The notes under the pieces were generated by a model. The model searched no databases. It worked only from the letters and a program-made list of their open reading frames with translations, and was not told the origin of the DNA. Shown in pieces: positions 54,306 to 64,000 of a DNA stretch of 64,000 nt (its first letter is position 1; every line of letters begins with the position of its first letter). Position numbers and translations under genes: made by a program. Source of the stretch: Rhynchospora pubera (Eukaryota; Streptophyta; Magnoliopsida; Poales; Cyperaceae); the NCBI GenBank assembly GCA_028095005.1, contig CM051462.1, positions 240,368,973 to 240,432,972 on the forward strand. Direction: 5' to 3'.

Positions 54306-56680
54306 TGTCACACCCCGCAGCGGCGGCGTGACAGATTCCCGCCGCAAGAACGTGCTTCGCACGCCCCGCAAGGCTTACTGATTGGCCACAAGTCAATATG
54401 CCATGTTTTAGTATACTAAGCACCATGCACTTAACTAGCAACAGTTCAAATACTCCAAGTTGAGGTTATGCTTGTAACATGTGCAAACAAAATTTCGACA
54501 GAGTTTCCTCTGTAATAGACGGCATCCAGCCATATAGGCAACATTCACACAGTTTATCAAGTCTTTTCCCAACCCAACCCATCAAGCAGCAGTTAGTAAA
54601 CTTAACAACTGAAGTTTACACACATACAAGCATATAGTTATACAATCAAACAAGCAACAGTACACCAGTACACAAAACATAGCCTGACAATAAGTACATG
54701 GCTTACTTCTCCAACTCTTCAACCCACGCCGCCAAAACCTGGAACCCATGAAAACATGGTACGGTGAGAAAGGAAACCATTTCTCAGTGCGGTATTTAGT
54801 TCCAGCCACGCATGAACCCGAAGTCTCATGTTGCGGAACTAAATACACACTGTTTAATATATATAAGAACATAGTTTGCACAGTTTATTCATAAAACAGT
54901 TAGCAATTCATGCTATGCAATGCAAGGCCAGCTAGCAACGATTATCCGAAATCTGCAAATTCAATTCATACAAAAGCCGGCACTTGTTGGACACCTACCC
55001 ATGCACAATACTAGGCTGGTTACCAATCAGCCAAGTCATTTCCTTTCCATCAATACAACCAAATAGTACTTAATTGCTGAGAACATTTACCCCCTCATAG
55101 TCATGAGTCCCGGAACATAAGCGCTTATCTCACGGCCCTTGGAACAACGGTTCATGACGCCGCTTTCCAAAGATGTAAATGCCATTCATCACACAATTAG
55201 CACAGCCATACTATATATCACAATTCAGCCACAATAAAATAAACCATTCAATATGCATGTCACGAGATAACAATCCATCCTATGCACAGTCATGTAGCAT
55301 ATATACATATAATATAGCAATTCATTCATGCAGGCTACATGCTAAGTCATGCAAGAACATCAAGCAACATGCATAATATACTTTAGTTTAGCACAGCAAC
55401 AAGAGTTAGGGTCCAGGTGAAATCCGCACCTCAAACCTTATACCGCTTTACCCGCCGTTTACTGCTGCGAAGCACCCGTTTCACCGCTCAAGTCCACCGA
55501 ATCACCTTGCTCAGGGTCTGGTTCAAGCAATCAAAACCTTATGTCACAGTCATACTCAACACCAGCCTATAACTCATGCAATTACGTGGTAAAGGCATCT
55601 AGCCAAACACCGTTGCGTGACTGGTTTGCGGGTGTTTGCAACACCGCTTCATGGTTTGATAGTTAACCAACACCAGACCTATGGTGCTCATTAGCACATG
55701 GTCAGTTAGGGTGCACCAACAATACTATGCAATGCATCACAATCATCATCCCAAAGGTCTGTTTGAGTCATGAAAACCAGCCACTATACACAACTCATGC
55801 ACCATCATGAATTTTCCAACCTGGTTTGGGTAAACCAGGGCCAAAATCATGCATGCAACCTTATTCTTTACCTTCCCAACTATCCAGCTATGTCCCAAAC
55901 ACTACTTTCCACTGTCTAATGCCTCAAAACTAAGCTCTAATGGCCTGTTTTGGTAGGGAACAGAACAGATACGAATTTAGCAACAAGAAGGGCATAATTG
56001 TCCACACAATTGGGCCAGAGAAAGAGGTAAAGGGGTGGGGACTAGGTGTCAGCAAACCAATCTCCCCCTGCCTAATGACTAAGCAGCTAGGTGTCACTAA
56101 TCTGTTGGGGCTGGTCAATCAAGTTGGACTGCCTTTTGGTCAGCTCCAAAGGGCACACCACTGGACAGTTCCAGTGTTACATGCATGGGACACCTCCAGT
56201 ACATGCAACCATACATGCCTAAGTACAGATTTCATGACTGGGCAGCTATATTAACAATCACACACTCAGACCGGCTGTAACCGTCATGCGTTACAACATA
56301 ATTTGGTCATCATTTTGGTCACAATTTGGGTCATCATACCATGTCATTATACCACGCAATAATTTATTTCAGTTTGGCATACATGATGCATCATACACAC
56401 ATAGTCTGATTGTCAGGCAACCGTTATCATAGCGGGACTTATACCGTTTCCAACCACGCTTTACATGACTGCACTAGTGTCTGGACAGGGACGGGGGTAT
56501 ATTTACATGGGTCTCTAGTCAGTCAAGGTCTCAATCACCACCACCCCCCTAATAGACAGGATGCAATTTGGAGCAACTCATAGTACCGTATTTACCAACC
56601 CCTGAATTTCCCCCACGCTCTAAGGCCTGGTTGCATGGTGTTTACATGACCGGAACACCGTCAGACAACCGTATCTCACA
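54306..56680 (-). repeat. element D 5' LTR (right copy)
   Basis: It is 2375 bp. Differences from the left copy were seen near 54660, 55211, 55222, 55824, 56296 and 56559. Confidence 0.94.
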
Positions 56681-56685
56681 CACAT

Positions 56686-57779
56686 AAGCTCCAACGACTA
56701 TCCAAGAGGAACCATATACAATTGCCATTGAAATGCCTAAGGTCACAAATGAGGTATTTCTAAACTCATCCTCTTGTAGTGATAGCGATTGTGATAGTGA
56801 AAATGACTTGTGCTTGAATGATGATACGAACTTGCAATTTGATAGGTTGAATGATTATCTTGATGAGTCTCTTAAGACTATTGCTAGTCAAAAAGAGCAA
56901 ATTGGTCTTTTGACGACTAAGGTGCATGATCTTGAATCTTTGGTGACAAGGTATAAGGGTATGATTGAAAGTTTTGAAAAACCAAAAGTTTGTGAAAAAT
57001 ATCAAACCTCTTTGGGTGAGACAAAAGTTTTGAAAAATAAAAGGGCATCAAGTTCGTCTAGTGCTTCTAGTAGCACCAAGATTGATCTTGAGAAAATGTA
57101 TGTGGGACAAAAACCCAATGACAAAACGGGTCTTGGCTTCAAAAAGAGGAAACAATTCTTTTCTAAACCAAGAAACGTGTCATGCCCGACACAAAATGAG
57201 AGACTTTATCACAAGAGCACCAATGGTAGGAACACACACGGGCAAGGGCAAAAGAATTTTGTTGGCTCTCAAAATGGTGCTCAAAAGAGTTTTGATAGGA
57301 ATAGAAATGGGTCTCAAAGACCTCAAAAGAATTTCCAAAACAATCGGGGCCCAAGCAACTTGTATTTCAAGGGACCCGATGGGTGTTTTCATCTTTTTCA
57401 AAACAATGGTGGGAATAGGAATAGAACACACACTAGACCTCAAACCAATGGGGGAAATCGAAAAGTCTCTCAACAAAACAAAAAGATTTTTCAAAAACCA
57501 ATTTTGAGAAACTCTCAATCATACACTTTCTCTAAGGATCCAAAGATTAGGACCATGGAGCTTAGGCGTCATTTTGAAACCCATTTTGTTAGAGAAAGTT
57601 CACAAGTGAACAAGCCAACTAGTGCTTGTTGCAACTATTGTGATAAGAATGGTCATGTCACACTAGAATGCAAGGTTAGGAAAGCAAATCATACATCCGG
57701 TTCGACTAGTATGATTTGGGTTTCTAAAGTCACTTCCACATCCGTTTTGATTGATGGAAGTGGTTCGAGTGTGGCTTAG
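56686..57779 (+). pseudogene. element E gag, 3' part
   Basis: It continues E's gag frame after the D insertion. It begins APTTIQEEPYTIAIEMPK, then an acidic Ser/Asp stretch, a coiled-coil segment (near 56880-56990) and an Asn/Gln/Lys-rich basic region. A second CCHC knuckle, CNYCDKNGHVTLEC, is near 57628-57669. The frame ends at the TAG at 57777-57779. An internal ATG at 56733 is not the real start. Two knuckles separated by a long basic linker fit SIRE-type Gags. Confidence 0.85.
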
Positions 57780-57893
57780 TTAGCCATCTCCTTTCCCCCC
57801 AAGGGCGTTTTTGTCAAATCTTAAGGGGGAGAGATTACAAGGATAATATATTAGTTATTTGTTTCTAACTAATATGTATTCTTGTAGGTTTGT
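57780..57893 (+). other. gag-pol junction with polypurine tract and splice-acceptor-like site
   Basis: The pol frame is the same as the gag frame but is separated from it by 105 bases holding several stops. The interval contains TTAAGGGGGAGAGATT (57821-57836), which resembles E's 3' polypurine tract. It also has a branch-point-like CTAAC and a TTCTTGTAG acceptor-like end at 57887, exactly where pol opens. Removal by splicing or a function as a central polypurine tract are both possible. Confidence 0.5.
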
Positions 57894-60800
57894 TTGTTAT
57901 CATCATTCAAGAGAAGTGTTTGGATCATAGATAGTGGTTGTTCACATCACATGACGGGTGATAAATCTTGTTTCAAGACACTTGAACCTTTTGATGGTGG
58001 TGAGGTTACTTTTGGTAATAATCTTAGGAAGAGCTCTATTATTGGTATAGGCTCGGTTGGAAATCAAAATCTAACGGTTTTTAATGTTTACCTTGTGGAT
58101 GGTCTCAACTACAACCTTTTAAGTGTGAGTCAACTATGTGATGCGGGGTATTATTTGAAGTTTGATCATTCTTCTTGTTTTGTGCATCAAATTTCGGATA
58201 ATTCTCTTGTTTACACGGGACAAAGGAAAAAGGATGTCTGTTACTTGAACTTTGATCACTTTACCAATGGTGAGCAATGCTTTAGTGCCGTAGCTACCGG
58301 TTCATGGTTATGGCATAGAAGACTTGGTCACGTTTCTCTAGACTCTATTAAGAAACTTGTAAAATTGAAACTTGTCCGTGGTCTTCCATCACATAAACTT
58401 GACTTAAATGGGTTGTGTGAAGCTTTCATGAAGGGCAAGCAAACCAAGTCTAGTTTCAAAACCAAAGAGATTATCTCAACCTCTCAACCTTTGCAATTGC
58501 TTCATATGAACTTGTTTGGGCCAATCAATGTCTTGAGTATTAGTAAGAAAAAGTATGTCTTTGTGGTGGTAGATGACTATAATCGCTTTACTTGGGTTTT
58601 CTTTCTTGCTCACAAGGAAGAAGCATTTGACCATTTTGTTAAATTTATCAATCGGGTTGAAAACAAAAAAGGGTTGAAAATCTCTAGAATTCGTAGTGAC
58701 CATGGAAGGGAATTTGAAAATGCTAAATTTAATGATTTGTGCATAGAAAAAGGATATAAACAAGAGTTTTTCGCTCCATGCACCCCACAACAAAACGGTG
58801 TAGTGGAGAGGAAGAATCGTACCTTACAAGAGTTAGCACGCACCATACTACATGAATTTGCCGTACCCAAATTTCTTTGGGCCGAAGCGGTAAATACGGC
58901 ATGTCATGTAGTAAACCGTGCATGCATTCGTTCCCAACTCAAGAAAACTCCTTTTGAATTATGGTTCGGTCATACTCCTAATATATCCTATTTTCGTGTA
59001 TTTGGCTCCAAATGTTTTGTCCTTGATGAGTCTCCTAAAGTAACCAAGTTTGATGCCAAGTCCTTACTCGGTATTTTTGTTGGTTACTCAAACACAAGCA
59101 AAGCGTATAGAGTCTATTTGCCAAACTCCAAGGTAGTTATTGAGTCTCTAAATGTCAAATTTGATGAAAAGGTCCTTGAGGAATCCAAGGAAGGTAATTC
59201 TATTGTAGGTACACAAGTGGAAGAAACTACACAAGAAATCGAGTTTCAACCTCAAGCACAATCACCGGTGATCATTGAGGAGCCTTTGAACCGGGTTGAT
59301 GACATTTTGATAGGGGGAGAGACTCATGAGGAGGACACTTTAGACACAACTCAAAATGAAACGCCTCATGATGATCCTCAACCTCAACCGTCTCCCCAAC
59401 CGGTTCATGAGCCTCCCGAAGTGCTTAGAGAAGTTTCCTCTCATCCTCTTACTAATGTCATAGGTGATCCTAGGGAAGGTGTTAGGACTAGGTCTAGTTT
59501 GCACAAAACTATTGGTCATTGTGCCTTTGTTTCTCAACTTGAACCAAAATCCTTTAAAGAGGCCAATGTTGACCCAAATTGGATTGTTGCCATGCAAGAA
59601 GAGTTGAACCAATTTGAAAGAAATCAAGTTTGGGAACTTGTACCCTTACCAAGCGGTAAGCAAGTTATTGGTACCAAATGGGTCTATACAAACAAGCTAA
59701 GTGAGGATGGTATTGTGATTAGAAACAAAGCCCGTTTGGTTGCACGAGGTTTCAAGCAACAAGAAGGTATTGATTTTGAGGAGACCTTTGCACCGGTTGC
59801 TCGTCTTGAATCCATTAGAATGCTCTTGGCTTATGCCGCTAACAAAGGCTTTACCCTATTTCAAATGGATGTTAAGAGCGCTTTTCTAAATGGTTGGATA
59901 GATGAGGAAGTTTATGTCCAACAACCACCCGGTTTTGTTGACCATTTTAATCCGGACCATGTGTATAAGCTTCACAAAGCTTTGTATGGTTTGAAGCAAG
60001 CTCCTAGAGCTTGGTATGGTAGACTTTGTAACTTTCTTCTAGAAAATGGTTTTTATAGGGGCAAAATGGATACAACTCTCTTCACTAAGAAAAGAGATGA
60101 CCATTTACTACTTGTGCAAATTTATGTGGATGATATTATCTTTGGTTCCACTAATGCAACTCTTGCCCAAGAGTTTTCCTTTTTAATGAGTAGTGAATTT
60201 GAGATGAGCATGATGGGAGAACTCACCTTCTTCTTGGGGCTTCAAATTAAACAACTCAAGGATGGTATCTTTGTGAACCAAGTCAAATACGCCAAGGAGT
60301 TGGTAAAGAAATTCGTTGTTGAAGATAGCAAGAGTTTAGACACACCCATGGGCAAAAGTGCGAATATCGATGCGGATGAGAAAGGCAAGCCTATGGACAT
60401 AACTCTATATCGGGGCATGATCGGTAGCCTACTCTATCTCACGGCTACTAGGCCGGATATTATGAATGCCGTATGTCTATGTGCAAGGTACCAAGCCAAT
60501 CCAAGGAATCTCACCATAAAGCGGTAAAACGTATTTTGAGATACGTTAAGGGTACTCAAAACCTAGGTCTTTGGTATGGTAGACAAACCGAACTAGACTT
60601 ACTAGGGTATACCGATGCCGACTTTGCCGGTGACCGTATGGACCGCAAAAGTACTAGTGGAACTTGCCAATTTCTTGGTGGTTCACTAGTTTCTTGGTCT
60701 AGTCGCAAGCAAACTTCGGTTGCTCTTTCTACCGCGGAAGCGGAGTATGTAGCAGCCGGTAGTTGTTGTACCCAACTTCTTTGGATGATGCAAACCCTTA

Positions 60801-61069
60801 GGGATTTTGAGTTAGTTTTCCAAAAGGTACCCATATTGTGTGACAATACTAGTGCCATCCTTATATCCAAAAATCCGGTATTGCACTCTAGAACCAAGCA
60901 CATAGAGATACGACATCATTTCATCCGTGATCATGTTGAGAAAGGTGACGTGGAGTTGGCTTACATCGACACAAAAGAGCAAATTGTCGATATCTTCACA
61001 AAACCTCTCCCTACTCAACAACATCTTGAACTTAGATTCAAGCTTGGTATGCTTGAACTCAAAGATTAA
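57888..61069 (+). pseudogene. element E pol (protease-integrase-reverse transcriptase-RNase H), one frameshift
   Basis: Counting residues from 57894: protease WIIDSGCSHHMTGD (10-23); integrase zinc finger with H141, H146 and C175, but Phe at 178 where Cys is expected; integrase core with LHMNLFGP, giving Asn206 where the first catalytic Asp is expected, then RSDHGREFE and the CTPQQNGVVERKNR glutamate; reverse transcriptase with YVDDIIFGST. A one-base frameshift near 60507-60513 separates 57894-60527 from RNase H (60473-61069: TDADFAGD, STAEAEY, DNTSAI, then KPLPT). The two integrase changes and the frameshift would each disable the element. Confidence 0.92.
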
Positions 61070-61173
61070 TTTTCATTGCTTAGCATAGTTGTCTGTGTCT
61101 TTTGGAGACTGTTTGATTGATCTTTTAGTTGAAAAACCTTTTTAATTGAACTTTTCTTAGTTTTCTGGCCAGT

Positions 61174-61629
61174 GCGTTGTACAACGCTCCTGGCATGTTA
61201 TACAACGCATTGATTTTTTTAATCGCTGCCTCCTTTGTTGAATTTCTTTCTGCAGAACGTTGTATAACGCAATATAACGTTATGTAACGCTCCTTAAACG
61301 TTACACGTTGTATAAATGTTCCTTTTTTGAAATTGCGTTGTACAACGCTTCTTTGCGTTGCTTGACTCTCCCACAAGTCATACAACGCATTCTTTCCGTT
61401 GCTCAACGTTTCGTTTCGTGACATTTTTTTTAAATCTTGTTAACAGTGCGTTGTGTAACGTTCACAGTGCGTTACATAACGCTCTGTGTCTAAGGTTTTC
61501 GCTGAACTGGCCATCAGTGAGTTATGCAACGCACATGTTGCGTTATGTAACGCTCTGTGCCCATGTTTTTCTTTTCGCTGAACTGGCTATCAGTGCGTTA
61601 TGCAACGCACATGTTGCGTTGTGCAACGC
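61174..61629. repeat. second array of GCGTTRYRYAACGC palindromes, between pol and the env-like gene
   Basis: About fifteen copies occur, for example GCGTTGTACAACGC, GCGTTACATAACGC and GCGTTATGCAACGC. The last part is a tandem duplication of about 76 bases (61498-61566 and 61574-61636). It uses the same words as the LTR array. Confidence 0.85.
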
Positions 61630-61639
61630 TCTGTCGCCA

Positions 61640-62013
61640 AGAGGCGCCTTTAACTTCGTTTTTTTGCCTTTTTTTCTCTTCCTTCTTCTCCAAACCGACA
61701 GAACTTTTTTTTCTTCTCCAAACCTCTCTCTCTCACTATCTTTCAATACTCTCAACTCCCTCTCTCTCTTTCTCAACCGAGACCACCTTTTTACTCCTCT
61801 CTCTCTCCTCTACAACCTCCACCCACTCAAACTCTCTCTCTCTCCCTCCTTCTCTCAAGTCTCCAAAACCCTAGCAACCGTCATCACTTGCAATTTCGGC
61901 GATCCGACCGTCGGATTCTCAATCGGCTTCGAGATCAAGCTCTCCAAGGTCTCCACTACAATTCTCGCTCTTCTTTTTCAAAGGTTACTCTCATTCCTTA
62001 CTTTCTATTTTCA
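61640..62013 (+). promoter_or_regulatory. CT-rich leader-like region before the env-like gene
   Basis: The plus strand is dominated by CTCTCTCT and TTCTTC runs and then AAAACCCTAGC, a combination typical of plant 5' untranslated leaders and Y-patch promoters. It lies directly upstream of the ATG at 62014. An internal promoter for the third gene is inferred, not shown. Confidence 0.5.
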
Positions 62014-62907
62014 ATGGCTCCACCCAAAACCGCCACAAATAAACGATCTAGGAGAAACCCCAAGGGTGCATCCTCTTCCTACCCGGAACAACCCGACCAA
62101 ACCGAAAACGTACCCATGGACATAGCCCCCTCTTCTATGGATGAAAATTGGGCCATTACTAGCAACAACCAATTTCTTTTCTCCCGGGACACTTGTTTCC
62201 GTTACTTCAATAGTAGCATTCTTGGAAATAACCGTGGTCTAACCGATTGCTACTACCTTAAACAACACCCGGAAGAGACTAACATATCCTTTGCCAATTA
62301 TGAGTGGGACCGCCTCAAACCTTATCTTGATCATTGGTCCGTATCCGGTCTTTTGGATTGCACCGAGGCTTTTCGGCCCGATCTTGTGAAACTTTTCTAT
62401 GCCAACCTTCGGGTCACCTTTACCAATGATATTCCAATAGCCCACTCCTATGTTTGCGGTGTGCCCATTCATCTCACTATTGAGAAACTTTGCCAATACT
62501 TTGGGTTGAAAGATGAGGGAAAACACGTTTATGTGCATCAAGATTGGCCCTCCAACTATGATGGCGCGATAGAACCTTTTGAGAAATACCATGAGTGGTT
62601 CTATTGTTGGCAAGCATGTGACCTAGCTCACTTCTCGGCCACCGAGCTCCCGGCATATCACCGCTTCCTCTTCTTGATCATCAACAATGTCATAGTTCCC
62701 AAGCGAACCATCAAGACCAATGTTGAGAAGAGGGAGGTGTTCCTTTTGAGATCCGTTCTTGAAAAGAACCCAACGGTCAACATTCCGTATCTCATCCTTA
62801 GTCACATGCACAAGGTCCGCCAATCGACCCAAATGTTTCTTCCTTATGGCCACATCATCTCCCACATTCTCTACAAGGAAGGGGTCAATCCGAACATGTA
62901 TATGTAG
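62014..62907 (+). pseudogene. 'envelope-like' / plant transposon protein of element E, first 297 residues
   Basis: The frame starts MAPPKTATNKRSRRNPK with a basic nuclear-signal-like patch. It contains VKLFYANLRVTF (residues 125-136) and VCGVPIHLTIEKLCQYFGL, a pattern I associate with a plant transposon-protein domain found after pol in SIRE-like and other plant elements and often annotated as envelope-like. No signal peptide or membrane segment is visible, so the envelope label is doubtful. TAG (62905-62907) ends the frame, but the same frame continues beyond it. Confidence 0.7.
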
Positions 62908-63453
62908 GGCCAACCTCCTTCGTCAAATGACTTCTCCCGCCCCAAAAATCTCATTCATGTATTCAAGACCACGGGGTGGGTCCTTACCGCCGATAATCAT
63001 CTCATAGCCAATCCAAATGACAAGAAGAACTCTTGGATTGTTGCACCCGGCGCCAAGGCAAATCAATTTGTTTCAATTGGCCAAGAGCCGACCTTTGTTT
63101 TTCCACCCGGCTCAAGGGGCCCCTCCTCCTCATCCTTGCCTTTTGATCTCAAGGAATACTTGGACAGTCAATTCAATGTCTTCAATGCCAACGTAAATGA
63201 GCAATTCGGCATTATCAACACAACCTTGGACAACTATGGCATTCGCATGGACACCCTTGAACACGGGTTTGCCACTTGGAAGGAAGAAGAGGAAGCCCAC
63301 CGCCAAAACACCACTACCGCGATCACCAACCTTCAAAATGATTTTTAAAAATTTTGGGGTGACACGGAGCGAGATTTCAAGAAAATCCTAAAGTGGAGCA
63401 AGAAGGCGGCCTCCTCAAGTGGAGCCAGTGATATTGATTCCGAGGAGGATTGA
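62908..63453 (+). pseudogene. continuation of the env-like frame beyond two stops
   Basis: The same frame continues after TAG 62907 with protein-like sequence (IHVFKTTGWVLTADNHLIAN), then a coiled-coil-like segment (YLDSQFNVFNANVNEQFG). A TAA follows at 63346-63348, then an acidic tail ending at TGA 63451-63453. The TAG and TAA are either decay or, for the TAG, a read-through stop. Confidence 0.6.
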
Positions 63454-63985
63454 GTTGCTCTCTCACCAAGACCTTGGCCGAAACCCTCTCCAACCCTTAG
63501 CCTTTATTTTTTTTATGCTTTTCGTAGTTTCTTTGCCTCGCGTGTCTCCTTTTTTATTTCTTGGTGTTTTTGGCATGGATACATTATTTCTATTATGTTG
63601 TATGACTCTTTTCTATTATGTTGTTTGGCTAAATGGATTTGATATGTTGCTAAATTTTTTTTGTGTTATTTGATTGCGTGTTATGTGTGCTAAATGAATT
63701 TACTTTCTCTCCTTTGCTCTATATGTCTTTTACTCTCTATTTCATGCTTTTTAGTCCAAATACTTGGTTAAACCGTGTTAGATACCCCTAAACAAGTGAA
63801 CTTAGTCGCCAAATTCTTTTTGAAAGGGGAGGATTTTTATGGTTTTTAATCAAGGGATTTTTGGGTATCCTTTTCCCTATTTGCAAAAAGGGAGAGATTT
63901 AGGTAATTTGTGGTTTTCCACCTTGTTGAATCAAGTCCCAAATTTACCTTAGGTGTTGTTTTGCAACTCGGCAAAAGGGGGAGAT
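63454..63985 (+). other. element E 3' untranslated region with polypurine-like tracts
   Basis: No coding frame is supported. GAAAGGGGAGGATT (63822-63835) and GCAAAAAGGGAGAGATT (63883-63899) precede the true tract GCAAAAGGGGGAGAT (63971-63985). Confidence 0.7.
63971..63985 (+). other. element E polypurine tract
   Basis: GCAAAAGGGGGAGAT is followed directly by TGTTGGTT, the LTR start. Confidence 0.85.
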
Positions 63986-64000
63986 TGTTGGTTAAATATT
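63986..64000 (+). repeat. element E 3' LTR, first 15 bases
   Basis: The bases are identical to 44264-44278; the rest is outside the window. Confidence 0.85.

Larger units (their letters stand above)
47092..56680 (-). mobile_element. element D: complete Tekay/Del-type chromovirus, minus orientation
   Basis: Two 2375-bp LTRs (47092-49466 and 54306-56680) flank the element, with target duplication cacat (47087-47091 and 56681-56685). Primer site, polypurine tract and a full-length Gag-Pol frame are present. I counted about six LTR differences. It is a close relative of A and the only element here with every autonomous part visible and intact. It sits inside E's gag. Confidence 0.96.
44264..64000 (+). 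mobile_element. element E: SIRE/Maximus-type Ty1/copia element, split by D, 3' LTR mostly outside window
   Basis: The 5' LTR (44264-45765) starts with TGTTGGTTAAATATT, and the same words begin at 63986 after a polypurine tract, so the 3' LTR runs off the right edge. Order: initiator-tRNA primer site, gag with two CCHC knuckles, protease, integrase, reverse transcriptase, RNase H, then an 'envelope-like' gene. That order and the downstream gene fit the SIRE/Maximus lineage. Frameshifts, stops and lost catalytic residues show it is dead. Element D interrupts gag. Confidence 0.93.

Overview
This window looks like intergenic chromosome from a flowering plant with a large, repeat-rich genome. I see no bacterial-style operons, no rRNA or tRNA genes and no complete host gene. 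Nearly every coding sequence belongs to an LTR retrotransposon, and the elements are inserted inside one another. The species cannot be named from the sequence.

Layout. (1) 1-7050, minus strand: an uninterrupted 2350-codon reading frame that runs off the left edge. It is a Ty3/gypsy Tat-type Gag with a very long extension after its zinc knuckle. Its primer-binding site (7168-7185) and 5' LTR (from 7191 rightward) follow. (2) About 10-16.3 kb: no gene recognised, but there are three copies of a hairpin with a conserved 19-nt loop (10.5-11.1 kb), a TATA-containing promoter-like block (13.9 kb) and an inverted repeat (16.2 kb). (3) 16338-37118, plus strand: element A, a chromodomain (Tekay/Del-type) Ty3/gypsy retrotransposon with target duplication tactg. 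Its 5' LTR contains element B (16488-22119, plus, duplication attga). Its integrase region contains element C (28205-33788, minus, duplication ggagt). B and C are Gag-only elements without a pol. With B and C removed, A has two 2358-bp LTRs and an open 1556-residue polyprotein. (4) 37.1-44.2 kb: a Tat-like LTR in plus orientation ending at 40631, another LTR-like remnant, a worn fragment of an A-family LTR, and spliced-gene-like exons of an unrecognised lysine-rich protein. (5) 44264 to beyond 64000, plus strand: element E, a Ty1/copia SIRE/Maximus-type element with gag, pol and a downstream 'envelope-like' gene. It is damaged by frameshifts, stops and integrase active-site changes. Its gag is split by element D (47092-56680, minus, duplication cacat), a complete relative of A with intact coding.

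How the parts relate. A and D encode all enzymes needed for transposition. B and C encode only Gag, yet share LTR ends, primer type and conserved LTR structures with A and D, so they look like non-autonomous partners. By-eye LTR differences are about 7 (A), 4 (B), 1 (C) and 6 (D) over roughly 2.3 kb each, so all four insertions are recent; C seems youngest. The most unusual signals are the giant Tat Gag extension with a four-fold internal repeat, the hairpins shared between LTR families, the dense arrays of 14-bp palindromes (GCGTTRYRYAACGC) in E, and several polypurine-tract-like sequences in E, one of them between gag and pol beside a splice-acceptor-like site.
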